DNA of 37,932 nucleotides from Micromonosporaceae bacterium (GTDB taxonomy: Bacteria; Actinomycetota; Actinomycetes; Mycobacteriales; Micromonosporaceae). The stretch spans positions 1-37,932 of the forward strand of contig WHSM01000004.1 in the NCBI GenBank assembly GCA_009380105.1, written 5' to 3'. The position numbers and the translations under genes were made by a program. Below are positions 18,685 to 27,238 of this stretch, in pieces; the first letter of the stretch is position 1; every line of letters starts with the position of its first letter. The notes beneath the pieces are model-generated. The model searched no databases, was not told where the DNA came from, and was given only the letters and a program-made list of their open reading frames with translations.

Positions 18685-20763
18685 CTAGCTCCCGGCCGGG
18701 CGCCGGAACACGGCCCGCCAGCCGCCGCCGGCGTCGTTCACCATCGCGCGCAGCTCGTCGGCCAGGCCGGGGCCGCGGCCGCCCATCGCGCTGTGCACCC
18801 GGCGAAACGCGAACGGCCGCCGCGCCAGGGCCACCAGGTACTCCGTCAGTGGCGGCACCGCGACGTCGAGCGCACGCAGCCGCACCGCGATCTCGGCGAG
18901 ATCCGTCCGGGTGGCCGGCTCGTCAGGGGTGTGGGACAGCCAGTCGGCGACCAGCAGCTCCCGGGACCGGGGCGACGCGGCGCGCAGCACCGCGAGGCGG
19001 GTCGCCACCGGCTGACCGGCCAGCTCGGCCGCGGCGCGGCGCAGCGTACGGCTGGCCAGCGCCGGGTCGGCGTGCGGACGCCACCAGGTCAGCCGGTCGA
19101 GGTGCTCGGCGATCCGCTCCGGGGCCGCCTCGTCGGCGCAGCATTCCACGGCGCCAGCGGCCGCGAGCACGGCCCGCGCGCCTGCCGCGAGCGCGTGCGG
19201 CTGGGCGGGATCGGCCACGGCGGCGCTCGCGGGCCGCTCTGACGGATCGGCCGGGGGATCGGCCGGGCCGGGGGGCCCAGGTGGCGGCCACTCCTCGTCC
19301 GAGCTGGTCGGCGCCGGGTACCGGCTCGCGACGGCGCGCGCCAACTGCGACGTCGACCCCTCGGCGAGGTCCGCGTTCGCGAACGCGCGCGCCACGATGT
19401 CGCGCACCGCCGCGTTGTCGGCCGTGACCGCGAGATCCGGACCGGCGTGGTGACGATCGAGCCGTTCCAGCAGGCGCACGCACTCGACCGGGCTCGGGTC
19501 GGCGTCGGCCCACAGGTCGGCGACGTCCTGCGCCACGTCGGGCGAGTCGGGGGCGCCCAGTTCGACTAGGCGCTCGGCCATCTCGGCCCTGCGCTCCCGG
19601 TGCCGGCGGCCGTGACGCGAATAGACCAGCCGCGCCACGGATGGCGCCGCCGACCAGTCCCGGTCCACCAGCAGGTCGGCGAGCTGCTCGCCGCTGCTCC
19701 CGTCGAACAGCGCCGTGACGGCCCGCTCGTCCGCCGCCGTCAGCGACGCGGCAGTGCGGTCCAGCAGCCGCGCCCGGTCGATCTCGGGAAGTGCGTCCAG
19801 CAGCCGCAGCGCCGACCCCTGGTGCTGGTCGTCCACCGGCTCGCCCCGGCACAGCGCCAGGAGCGCGGCGGCCGCGTCCAGGCCCCCGCCCCGCGCGGCG
19901 CCGCGGCCCGCTGACCGCACCCCGGTGGCGGCGACAGCGCAGAGGGTGTCGATCGCGGCGAGGTCGCCGGCGCCCCACGCCTCGGCGGCCGCGTGGGCGT
20001 ACGGGCTCGGCGGCTCCGGAAGCCGCTGTGCGGGCGGTCCGGCCCGGCCGCAGTCCGAGAGGACGTACGCCGCGCCGTCGCTGCGGCTGGCGGCCCACGC
20101 CGCAGGGGTGGCGCCCACCAGGTGATGCCGGGCCGCGAGGGGGTCGCTGGTGTACGTCACGAACGACATCGTCCGCGTCACCCCGAACGGCAGCGAGTAC
20201 GACACGGCCGCGATCCACAGCGCGATCCGGTCCACGTCGTCGCTGATCAGCATCACCGGCCCGGCCTGGCCGGCCAGGGTGTCCCGCGCCGCGTCGATCA
20301 GCGCGGCCAGCAGCCGGTACGACTCCGCGCCACCGGCGGCGAGCAGCAGCGACACCCGCTCGGGGTCGATCGCCGCTCCAGGGGCGAGCGCGTCGACGGT
20401 CGGCAACGAGTCGGCGGGACGGCGCGCCCACCACGGCGCCCGCCACAGCTCGATCGGGCGCACCCCGTCGAGCTCGTCAGGGTCGGCCACCACGGCGTGG
20501 CCGAGGAAGTTGCCGGGGCGGCCGGTGTAGTCGGCGCCGAGATAGCGGCAGCACACCGCGATCGCGCCGTGAGGCGTGTGGTCGTACGCCAACGAGACCG
20601 GGCACTGCTCGACCGCGAGCCCGGCAGGCGGCCGGTACGTCATGAACCGCTCGATCAGCCGCTCCGCCTCGACCGGCGCGCCGGGGCTGCGGGCGGTGAA
20701 CTGGAACCCGGCGCGGTCGGTGACGCCTCGTGGCACCGACGCGTAGTGAAGTTGGTGAGCCAT
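18685..20763 (-). CDS. GTPase-associated protein 1 (GAP1)-like protein (operon gene 5)
   Basis: A 692-aa protein. The N-terminal 150 residues (HQLHYASVPRGV, FMTYRPPAGL, GRPGNFLGHAVV) match the N-terminal domain I know as GAP1-N2. A middle region with a SLPFGVTRTMSFVTYTSDP motif and a long helical C-terminal part correspond to GAP1-M and GAP1-C. These families were defined by comparative genomics as partners of TRAFAC-like GTPases in proposed prokaryotic conflict systems; their biochemistry is not established. I recalled the names from memory and did not search. The gene starts three bases after the soluble GTPase and is followed four bases later by the membrane GTPase. A Pro/Asp-rich linker lies near residue 490. 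Confidence 0.82.
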   Translation of the reverse strand: MAHQLHYASVPRGVTDRAGFQFTARSPGAPVEAERLIERFMTYRPPAGLAVEQCPVSLAYDHTPHGAIAVCCRYLGADYTGRPGNFLGHAVVADPDELDGVRPIELWRAPWWARRPADSLPTVDALAPGAAIDPERVSLLLAAGGAESYRLLAALIDAARDTLAGQAGPVMLISDDVDRIALWIAAVSYSLPFGVTRTMSFVTYTSDPLAARHHLVGATPAAWAASRSDGAAYVLSDCGRAGPPAQRLPEPPSPYAHAAAEAWGAGDLAAIDTLCAVAATGVRSAGRGAARGGGLDAAAALLALCRGEPVDDQHQGSALRLLDALPEIDRARLLDRTAASLTAADERAVTALFDGSSGEQLADLLVDRDWSAAPSVARLVYSRHGRRHRERRAEMAERLVELGAPDSPDVAQDVADLWADADPSPVECVRLLERLDRHHAGPDLAVTADNAAVRDIVARAFANADLAEGSTSQLARAVASRYPAPTSSDEEWPPPGPPGPADPPADPSERPASAAVADPAQPHALAAGARAVLAAAGAVECCADEAAPERIAEHLDRLTWWRPHADPALASRTLRRAAAELAGQPVATRLAVLRAASPRSRELLVADWLSHTPDEPATRTDLAEIAVRLRALDVAVPPLTEYLVALARRPFAFRRVHSAMGGRGPGLADELRAMVNDAGGGWRAVFRRPAGS

Positions 20764-20766
20764 CCC

Positions 20767-22023
20767 TTATCCGCGGTTTCTCCGGTTCGCCTCCAGCAGA
20801 CCGCGTCCCGCTTCCCGGAGACCGCCGGCGCCCGCGCTGCGGCTCGCCTCCAGCATCCCGAACCGGTGCAGCAGCCACAGCAGCGGATCCTCCACCCGGT
20901 ACGGGCGGATCCCACCCGGCCCGACGCTGTCCCCTTCGGGGATCCCGCCGAGCGCGGACAGCCCGAAGAACGCGTGCTCCGCGTAGTTGTGGTCGAGGTA
21001 GTTGTCCAGGCCTTCGGTGTGCCAGTGGTGCATCATCGCGCGCACCTGCTCGTGCACCGCCTCCCGGTCGTCGGCGTCCAGTTCGGCGGTGCGGGGCCGC
21101 GGCCGGTGCAGCGGCGACTGCTGCTCCAGCGACGGCTGCAGCACGTCGATCTTGGTGAGCGCGATCGCCATCGGCACTTTCAGCCGCTGCCCCGGGCGCA
21201 GTTCGTGGCCGGAGCGCAGCGTCTCGGTGACCCGGCTGAGCACGTGCAGCGGGTTCGCGTCAGGGGAGTGCTCGTCCGCCGGCCGGGCCTCGGCGCGGGT
21301 GTCGGCGGCGGCGCCTGGCAGTTCGAGGGGATCGACCAGGAAGATGATCGCGTCCGCGGCGGTGAGGTACCGCAGGTGCAGGTCGACCAGGTCGCGGCGG
21401 CCCAGGTCCTCGCCAGCGGTGTCGAACAGCACCAGCGTCAACGACGTGTCCTGCCGCCGGAACCGCTTGTGCCTGGTGCGGCTGAGCAGGTACACCATCG
21501 GCCACCGGATCGCCGTGGCGGCCGACTGGGTGGTGGGGAGCAGCCGGTGCTCGCCGAACAGCGGCTTGGCGAAGTCGCGCTGGTAGCGGTCGATGGTGCG
21601 GTCGTCGCACGCGACCAGCGAGGTCTGCAGCTCGCTGCCGAGCCGATGCTCCAACTCGTGCAGCAGCACCGAGATGTAGGTGCTCTTGCCGGAGTTCTTC
21701 GCGCCGACCAGGGCGACGATCTTGCCGGGGGTCTCGCAGTACTGCGCCGGAAGCTGGTTGTGGCACGCCGGGCAGACCCGCTTGAACGTCTCCTGGCGGC
21801 AGGCGGGGCACTCGGCCCGCTGCCGCCGGCCGTCGGCGTCGAACACCGGCGGCAGCGTTGCGGCGACCGTGGAGCCGAGATAGTCGGCGAGCACCGTGTC
21901 GACCTCGGGCGGGCAGCCGCTGCCTCTGCCCGGAGCGCCGCCCTGGCAGCGGAACCGGACACTGCGCCGCGGCGACATCGTGAAGCAGTACGGGCACGTG
22001 ATCGGCTGCGCTCTGACCGTCAT
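20767..22023 (-). CDS. Soluble zinc-ribbon TRAFAC-like GTPase (operon gene 4)
   Basis: A 418-aa protein. The first 95 residues hold zinc-ribbon Cys pairs (CPYC at 10-13, then C26, C37, CPAC at 72-75 and CPAC at 84-87). The GTPase core follows, with Walker A GAKNSGKST at 107-115, G3 DTAGED at 201-206 and G4 TKID at 290-293. There are no transmembrane helices. It resembles the first GTPase of the proposed double-GTPase (DO-GTPase) systems. The start is two bases after the 635-aa gene. Its Cys ribbons parallel those of the membrane GTPase, suggesting that both bind the same partner. Nucleotide specificity for GTP is inferred from TKID. Confidence 0.87.
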   Translation of the reverse strand: MTVRAQPITCPYCFTMSPRRSVRFRCQGGAPGRGSGCPPEVDTVLADYLGSTVAATLPPVFDADGRRQRAECPACRQETFKRVCPACHNQLPAQYCETPGKIVALVGAKNSGKSTYISVLLHELEHRLGSELQTSLVACDDRTIDRYQRDFAKPLFGEHRLLPTTQSAATAIRWPMVYLLSRTRHKRFRRQDTSLTLVLFDTAGEDLGRRDLVDLHLRYLTAADAIIFLVDPLELPGAAADTRAEARPADEHSPDANPLHVLSRVTETLRSGHELRPGQRLKVPMAIALTKIDVLQPSLEQQSPLHRPRPRTAELDADDREAVHEQVRAMMHHWHTEGLDNYLDHNYAEHAFFGLSALGGIPEGDSVGPGGIRPYRVEDPLLWLLHRFGMLEASRSAGAGGLREAGRGLLEANRRNRG

Positions 22024-22025
22024 CG

Positions 22026-23933
22026 CTACCGCCCTCGCAGTTGCACGACCGGGGGATCCCGCAGCTCGACGGAGTCGTCCGCCGCGAAGCAGCGCACCCA
22101 GTACGGTCCCCGCGGCGCCGGCAGCCGCAGCCGCACCGGCTGGTCCGGGGCCAGCGTCACGTGGTCGAGTTGCCGTAGCACCTCGCCGTCGGAGGCGTGC
22201 AGCGGCATCACCGTGCCGCGCCGCAGCACCACCATGAGGCGCCGCAGTCGGGCCGGCGCGCCGGCCGTGACCGCCACGGTCAGCTCACGCCGCCACGGCG
22301 GGCCGGTGCGGGTCACCTCGTACCAGGCCTCGACGCGTCCCGGGATCCGCACTCGCAGCGGCGGGCCCTCGACCCGGTGGCCGTCCAGGGGAGCCATCGG
22401 CGCCAGCGTGATCTCCATCGGCGCGTTGTGGGCGCCGTTGCTCGCCACCTCGCCGAGGGGCAGCCAGGCGCCGCCCTGGGACCGGTACGCGCCGCGTGAG
22501 ACCAGCCGTTCCCGCCACGGGTGACCGGCGATCTGCCATCGCACCGCGACCTCGGTCAGCTCGGTCGGCCACTGCCAGCGGACCACGACCTCGTCGCCCG
22601 CTCGGTCCGCGGAGACGTCGGCAGGCGCCGGCAGGGGAGCATAAGCGGCCAAGGGAGCGTGGGCGGCTGGGGAGACCGGCTGCGCGGCGTGGTCCGGCGC
22701 CGCAGGGCGCGGGGCGTCACGGGACGGCTCGTCGCCGTGCGTGAGCTTCGCAGCGGGCTCCGCCGCGCGATGCCGCCCCGGAGCCACCTCGGCCGGTGGT
22801 CCGGTGGTGGCGCCGGCCGGCGTGCCCGTCGCGGTCGTCGAGGCCGCCGGCGTGGCCGGTGGCGTCGCCGACAACGGGCCGGCAGGGGAGAGGGCTGGCG
22901 CCGGGACCGTGGCTGGCGGGGCCGGCGCCGGTGGCGGCGCTGCCGGCGGGGTCGTTGCTGGCGGGGTCGCAGTCGGGGGAGCGGAGGCGCCGCCGTTGGC
23001 GGGCTCGGCGCGCACCGCGAACGCCATCCGCCGCGCGTCGTCGTCGGCCAGGCCCAACGTGTTCGAGGCGTACGCCACCAGCGCGTTCGCCGAGGCTCCC
23101 TGACGGTGCCGGGCCCGCAGCTCCTCGGCGACCTCGTACCGCACCAACTCCGAGACCCCGGCAGGGCCCGAGCTCTCCAGCAGACCCTTCAGCGCCACCA
23201 GCACGGTGCTCGCGAGGGTCTTGCTGCCGTCGTGCGGCCGCGCTGCCCAGGCGCGGTCGGCGGCTCCCACCGTCTCGTCGGAGATCCGCCGCTCCGGCCG
23301 GTCGGCGAGCGCCACCGTGTCCCAGACCGCGATCCGTCCGTCCTGGGCGGCGTGGTCGTCGCCGAAGCCGAAGACGAAGTCGGCGGCGTGCCGGCACCCC
23401 AGGGTGCGCAGCGCCTCCCGGTACCGCCCGTACGCGGCGACCGGCGCCTGCGGCGGCAGCGGATCCGGCTCGCTGACCCGCACCCCGCGATCCAGCAGCA
23501 CGGCGGCGATCTGGCCCGGCTGGATCGCGTGGTGGGCGGCGAGCTCGTTGGCCGCCTCCGGGGTGATCCGCTTGACCGGGCCGGCGATGTCGTCCACTTC
23601 GGCCGCGAGGCCGCCCAGCCGGTCCGCGCCGCGCGCGGCGGCCTCCGCCAGCGCGGCCTGCAGCGGCCCGAGGTCGCCGGCCTTGGCCTTCTCGAACGCC
23701 GGCGCCAGCCTGGCGTGGTCGGCTTCGAGCCGGGTCACCGCCTTGCGGAACTTCAACTCCCGGCGAGCCCGCCGCCAGCACGCCAGCACCGCCGGCAGCG
23801 TCTCCGCGACCTGGGCGACGCTCAACGGCAGTGTGAGCTGGTACCGCGCCAGCAGGTCGCCGGCCGGCGCGCCGTCGGCCAGCCGCGCAGGCTCCAGCAC
23901 CTGCTGGGCGTAGCGTTCCTCGTCGAACGTCAT
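22026..23933 (-). CDS. Operon protein of unknown function with FN3-like domain (operon gene 3)
   Basis: A 635-aa protein that I cannot assign. Residues 1-310 are helical, with coiled-coil-like stretches (FRKAVTRLEADHARLAPAFE) and a motif HHAIQPGQIAAVLLDRG. Residues about 312-440 are a Pro/Ala/Thr-rich flexible linker. From about 435 a beta-rich domain begins (PADVSADRAGDEVVVRWQWP) that looks like a fibronectin-III fold, followed by a second beta region ending LRDPPVVQLRGR. No signal peptide or membrane helix is present. It lies between the Hsp70 and the soluble GTPase, 16 and 2 bases away, so it belongs to the same unit. It could act as a scaffold or an Hsp70 client or co-chaperone; this is a guess. 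Confidence 0.75.
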   Translation of the reverse strand: MTFDEERYAQQVLEPARLADGAPAGDLLARYQLTLPLSVAQVAETLPAVLACWRRARRELKFRKAVTRLEADHARLAPAFEKAKAGDLGPLQAALAEAAARGADRLGGLAAEVDDIAGPVKRITPEAANELAAHHAIQPGQIAAVLLDRGVRVSEPDPLPPQAPVAAYGRYREALRTLGCRHAADFVFGFGDDHAAQDGRIAVWDTVALADRPERRISDETVGAADRAWAARPHDGSKTLASTVLVALKGLLESSGPAGVSELVRYEVAEELRARHRQGASANALVAYASNTLGLADDDARRMAFAVRAEPANGGASAPPTATPPATTPPAAPPPAPAPPATVPAPALSPAGPLSATPPATPAASTTATGTPAGATTGPPAEVAPGRHRAAEPAAKLTHGDEPSRDAPRPAAPDHAAQPVSPAAHAPLAAYAPLPAPADVSADRAGDEVVVRWQWPTELTEVAVRWQIAGHPWRERLVSRGAYRSQGGAWLPLGEVASNGAHNAPMEITLAPMAPLDGHRVEGPPLRVRIPGRVEAWYEVTRTGPPWRRELTVAVTAGAPARLRRLMVVLRRGTVMPLHASDGEVLRQLDHVTLAPDQPVRLRLPAPRGPYWVRCFAADDSVELRDPPVVQLRGR

Positions 23934-23949
23934 CGCTGGGCTCGGGTCG

Positions 23950-25569
23950 CTAGTTCACTCGTACGTGGGACAGGCTGGCACGGGACCGGGCGACGTCCTC
24001 GGAGGACATGCCGCCGACCTGGATCTCCAGGTCGAGCCGGCTGCGCTCGCCCGGCTGCCGCTCGCCGGACTGCTCGGCGGCGGCGACGTGCAGCAGGCCG
24101 CTGGCGTCGAGGTGGAAGGTCACGTCGATCGGCCACCCGGCCGGCTTGCCGGGCGGCACGCCGATGGGCCCGGACGCGATCATCTTGTTGTCGCCGGGCG
24201 CCTCGGACTCCACGCTGCCCGCCTGCTCCATCACCTGCACCCCGACCTCGCCCTGGTCGTCGTAGACGGTGTAGAAGGTCCGGGTGGCGTCGACCGGCAG
24301 CGCGTCGTTGCTGTGGATCAGGTGCACCACGTGCTCGGACCCGGTCTCCGCCGAGTAGCAGAGCACGCCGAACCCGCGCGAGGCGACGGTGCGGATCTGC
24401 CGCTTCGCCATGGCCTGCTCCTGGCTGGCCGACAGCCCGGCCCACCGCGCCATCCGCTCGGCCCGCTCCTTGCCGTCAGAGCCGGCGCTCAGCAGCCGGC
24501 GGTAGGTCTCCTCGAACGCGTACAGCGCGGCGCCCTTGGCCACGGAGAGGTCCGGATCATGGAGTTTCGGCGCAGCTTTCAACACCCCGCCCAGCTCCTT
24601 GCGCAGCCGCTCCACCACAGCCGGCATTTTGGCCGAGCCGCCGACCAGCACCACCTCGTCGAGGCGCCTCACGCCGCGCTTGCGGGCCACGTCGAGGGCG
24701 CGGCGGGTGATGTCGACGGTGCGGTCGAGCAGGTCGCTGGTCATCTCCTCGAACTGCTGCCGGGTGAGCGTGACCGCGGCGACCCGGCCTTCGTGGACCA
24801 CCCGCAGCGTGCGCTGCCGGGCAGTCGACAGGCGCTTCTTGGCCTCCTCCACCTGCGCGCGAATGTCCTGCACGGTGGCGGGGTCGTCGAGCGGGTGGGA
24901 CGTGTCGGGGTGCTGCTCCACGAACGCCTCGACGACGTACTCGGCGAGCCGCTCGTCCCAGTCGACGCCGCCCAGCTCGTGGTCGCCGTCGGTGCACACC
25001 ACCTGGATGTCGCCCTCGCGCATGCTGATCACGGTGGTGTCGAAGGTGCCGCCGCCGAGGTCGTACACCAGGATGGTGCGGTCCGCGTCGGGCGCCAGGA
25101 CGCCGTAGCTGATCGCGGCCGCGATCGGCTCGGAGAGCACGTCGATGACGTTGAGCCCGGCGATGTCGCCGGCCTTGCGGGTGGCGTCGCGCTCGGCGAT
25201 GCCGAAGTAGGCCGGGACGGTGACGACCAGGTCGGTGACCTGCTCGCCGGTCGCGGCCTCGGCGTCGGCGGCCAGCTTGCGGAGCAGAAACGCCGAGATC
25301 TCTTCCGGGGTGTACGTGCGGCCGTGCATCTTCAACGTGAGGTGCCGCCCCATCTCACGCTTGATCAGCTCAATCACCAGATCGGGCTCCAGCACCGCGG
25401 TGTCCTTGGCGGCGGCCCCGACGACCACGTCCTCGGGGGACTCGAAGTACACCGCCGACGGCGTGGTGTCGCTGCCTTCCAGGTTGCGCAGCACGACAGG
25501 GCGCCCGCTTGAGTCCACGTACGAGATGCACGAGTACGTGGTGCCGAGATCGACTCCGAAGACGGCCAC
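23950..25569 (-). CDS. Lidless Hsp70/DnaK-like chaperone (operon gene 2)
   Basis: A 539-aa Hsp70. The nucleotide-binding domain has phosphate-1 GVDLGTTYSCISYVD (residues 5-19), phosphate-2 VYDLGGGTFD (168-177) and the adenosine motif VGGSAKMP (309-316). The substrate-binding beta domain spans about 395-520. Canonical DnaK has about 610-640 residues; here the C-terminal alpha-helical lid and EEVD-like tail are missing, and a charged helix sits in the interdomain linker region (about 360-390). It follows the GrpE-like gene by 18 bases. No DnaJ gene is present. It is therefore a dedicated chaperone of this operon rather than the housekeeping DnaK, which normally sits with dnaJ and hspR. Confidence 0.92.
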   Translation of the reverse strand: MAVFGVDLGTTYSCISYVDSSGRPVVLRNLEGSDTTPSAVYFESPEDVVVGAAAKDTAVLEPDLVIELIKREMGRHLTLKMHGRTYTPEEISAFLLRKLAADAEAATGEQVTDLVVTVPAYFGIAERDATRKAGDIAGLNVIDVLSEPIAAAISYGVLAPDADRTILVYDLGGGTFDTTVISMREGDIQVVCTDGDHELGGVDWDERLAEYVVEAFVEQHPDTSHPLDDPATVQDIRAQVEEAKKRLSTARQRTLRVVHEGRVAAVTLTRQQFEEMTSDLLDRTVDITRRALDVARKRGVRRLDEVVLVGGSAKMPAVVERLRKELGGVLKAAPKLHDPDLSVAKGAALYAFEETYRRLLSAGSDGKERAERMARWAGLSASQEQAMAKRQIRTVASRGFGVLCYSAETGSEHVVHLIHSNDALPVDATRTFYTVYDDQGEVGVQVMEQAGSVESEAPGDNKMIASGPIGVPPGKPAGWPIDVTFHLDASGLLHVAAAEQSGERQPGERSRLDLEIQVGGMSSEDVARSRASLSHVRVN

Positions 25570-25587
25570 TATGTTGTCCTCCCCGAG

Positions 25588-26262
25588 CTAGCTGGTCTCG
25601 TGCCCGTGTGGGCGCTTGCTGTTCTTGCCGGCAGTCGACGCCCCCGGGACGCTGGGGGTCTTGGTCGCGATCCTGCTGGCAGCCTTGCGTTTCGAGGCAC
25701 GGAGCTGCCCGACGACCACGTCAGCGCGGCGGACTGTCTTCTCGCCCTGGCAGAAGCCGTTGTTGAGGGTCCGCACCACGGCGCCGTCCAGGGCGGGGTC
25801 GGTGACGTCGGCGGTCTCGATGGGCCGGTGCCGGCAGGGATCGTACGGCTCGCCAGGCGTCGGCTCGAACGGCTCCACGCCGGTGCGTGCCAGCACCTCG
25901 GCGATCTCCTCCGCGATCGCGGCGAGCAGCGGGCCGGCGTGCTCGGAGTCCGGCGGCTGCGGCCCGGTCCAGCGCTCGGCTTCGCGGCGGGACATGTCGT
26001 ACAGCCGGTACAGCCCCATGCGGACCGGCTCCAGCATGTACTCGAGCTCGCGCCGGCGGAGGGTCTGGTTCTCGGCGTGCAGCCGGTCGATGACCGACTC
26101 GCGGTGGGCCGCCCGCTCCTGTTCCCGGTCGGTGAGCACGGCCACCGCCTCGCGCAGTGACACCAGCTCCGCGAGCACCGGGGCCTGATCGGCGTGCCGG
26201 TCTGGCTCCTCGGCGTGCTGGTCGGACGCGGACACCGCGCCGTCGGCGGAGTGAGACTGCAC
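25588..26262 (-). CDS. GrpE-like nucleotide-exchange factor (operon gene 1)
   Basis: A 224-aa GrpE homologue. A charged N-terminus leads into a long coiled coil (residues about 27-75, with ERAAHRESVIDRLHAEN). A four-helix region follows, then the beta domain with the GrpE pattern GVEPFEPTPGEPYDPCRHRP and DGAVVRTLNNGFCQGEKTVR. A basic tail ends the protein. It is expected to trigger ADP release from the Hsp70 encoded next. Start GTG 26262 has no clear ribosome site and may be leaderless or poorly placed. It is the first gene of the minus-strand operon, and the dyad at 26308-26339 lies 46 bases upstream. Confidence 0.88.
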   Translation of the reverse strand: MQSHSADGAVSASDQHAEEPDRHADQAPVLAELVSLREAVAVLTDREQERAAHRESVIDRLHAENQTLRRRELEYMLEPVRMGLYRLYDMSRREAERWTGPQPPDSEHAGPLLAAIAEEIAEVLARTGVEPFEPTPGEPYDPCRHRPIETADVTDPALDGAVVRTLNNGFCQGEKTVRRADVVVGQLRASKRKAASRIATKTPSVPGASTAGKNSKRPHGHETS

Positions 26263-26468
26263 CCCAGCGCCCCCAGATCATCGTCGGTCGGGCACGGACA
26301 GTGGTCCGCGCTGGTTACGGACATGTCCGTGGCCAGCGCTTCTACCGGGAACCTATCCGTTAACTCCACTTGTCGGGAAGGGCCCGGACACGACCAGTGA
26401 GTTTACTGTGTGCGCTGAGTGACTGTGTGGCGGCTCTGTCCGGACGGCTCTGACGAGTGTGGGCAGAC
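26263..26468. promoter_or_regulatory. Intergenic control region of the Hsp70-GTPase operon
   Basis: This 206-base space lies between the reductase gene stop and the GrpE-like gene start and holds the operon's likely promoter. The element CGGACA recurs at 26295-26300, 26318-26323, 26385-26390 and, as the inverted half TGTCCG, at 26324-26329 and 26437-26442. I found neither a HAIR element (the HspR operator of actinobacterial dnaK operons) nor CIRCE. On the minus strand the patch AGTTAACGGATAGG near 26355-26368 is the AT-richest part and could hold a -10 region. Confidence 0.45.
26308..26339. promoter_or_regulatory. 32-bp near-perfect dyad upstream of the operon
   Basis: The outer arms GCGCTGG (26308-26314) and CCAGCGC (26333-26339) flank ACGGACATGTCCGT (26317-26330), itself a perfect 14-bp palindrome. 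Only two base pairs of the 32-bp dyad are mismatched. It lies 46 bases upstream of the GrpE-like start. As DNA it would suit a dimeric or tetrameric repressor; as RNA it would form a strong stem in the leader. I cannot choose between these from the sequence. Confidence 0.6.
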
Positions 26469-27233
26469 TCACGGCCTGGCGTACCGCAGGAGCAGGTTTC
26501 CGTCCGCCTCCAACACCTGTGTCAGGTCGAGCCGCCGCACCGGAGAACCCGGCCCCGCGACGATCCGGCCGGCGCCGCTGCCGGCCAACAGCGGCGCCAC
26601 TGTCAGGCACAGCTCGTCGACCTGGTCGGCGGCGAGCAGCGACCCCAGCAGCTGGGGGCCGCCTTCGCAGAGCGCCTGCGTCAACCCGCGCTCGGTGAGC
26701 GCGGCCCGCGCGGCTGCCAGGTCCACCTCCGCGTCCCCGGCGATCAGCACGTCGGCGACCTCGGCGAGTCGACGCCGCGCGTCCGCCGGTGAGCCCTCGT
26801 GGGTGATCACGAGAGGGCGGACCGGCGCCTCGGCGAACACAGGGCTGGCCGGATCCAGCGCCAGCCGGCTGGACACCACCGCCAACACCGGAACCTCGGG
26901 CAGGCCGGCCTCGCGTCGCCAGCGCCGTCGCTCCGGATCCAGGCGCAGCGCCCGGTAGCCCTCCTCCCGCACCGTGCCAGCGCCTGCCAGCAGCACGTCG
27001 CAGAGCATCCGGAGCAGGCCGAACACCCGCTTGTCCGCGGGGGAGGACAGCCCTTCGGAATGGCCTTCGACGGTCACGGCGCCGTCCGCGCTCGCCACGA
27101 AGTTGACCCGCAGCCAGGGAGCGGAGCGGTCAGCGCGCTCGTACCGTCCGATCAGGTCGGCGTGGGAGAGCCCGGCGTGAGACTCACCGGCGGACGGCGC
27201 GGGGTCCGGGCCGGCGGGCCAGAGCTGCCGCAC
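26469..27233 (-). CDS. Pyrimidine-reductase (RibD-C/DHFR-like) family protein
   Basis: A 254-aa, single-domain reductase of the RibD C-terminal family. Motifs are LRVNFVASADGAV, LCDVLLAGAGTVREEGY, ALCEGGPQLLGSL and DELCLTVAPLL, which include the NADPH-binding and substrate regions. Close actinobacterial relatives such as mycobacterial Rv2671 are annotated as RibD and can act as dihydrofolate reductase analogues; that is family knowledge, not shown here. GTG 27233 lies five bases after the stop of the DUF3043 gene, so the two are an operon. It is a distant paralogue of the N-terminal domain of the fusion at 7947-9062. Confidence 0.83.
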   Translation of the reverse strand: MRQLWPAGPDPAPSAGESHAGLSHADLIGRYERADRSAPWLRVNFVASADGAVTVEGHSEGLSSPADKRVFGLLRMLCDVLLAGAGTVREEGYRALRLDPERRRWRREAGLPEVPVLAVVSSRLALDPASPVFAEAPVRPLVITHEGSPADARRRLAEVADVLIAGDAEVDLAAARAALTERGLTQALCEGGPQLLGSLLAADQVDELCLTVAPLLAGSGAGRIVAGPGSPVRRLDLTQVLEADGNLLLRYARP

Positions 27234-27238
27234 GCCTG

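Noticed and set aside
22900-23010. Tandem repeat in the 635-aa gene
   Set aside because: The GCC/CCG-rich stretch encodes a low-complexity Pro/Ala linker without a regular repeat unit.
26263-26468. HAIR or CIRCE heat-shock operator before the chaperone operon
   Set aside because: I looked for CTTGAGT-N7-ACTCAAG and TTAGCACTC-N9-GAGTGCTAA and saw neither.
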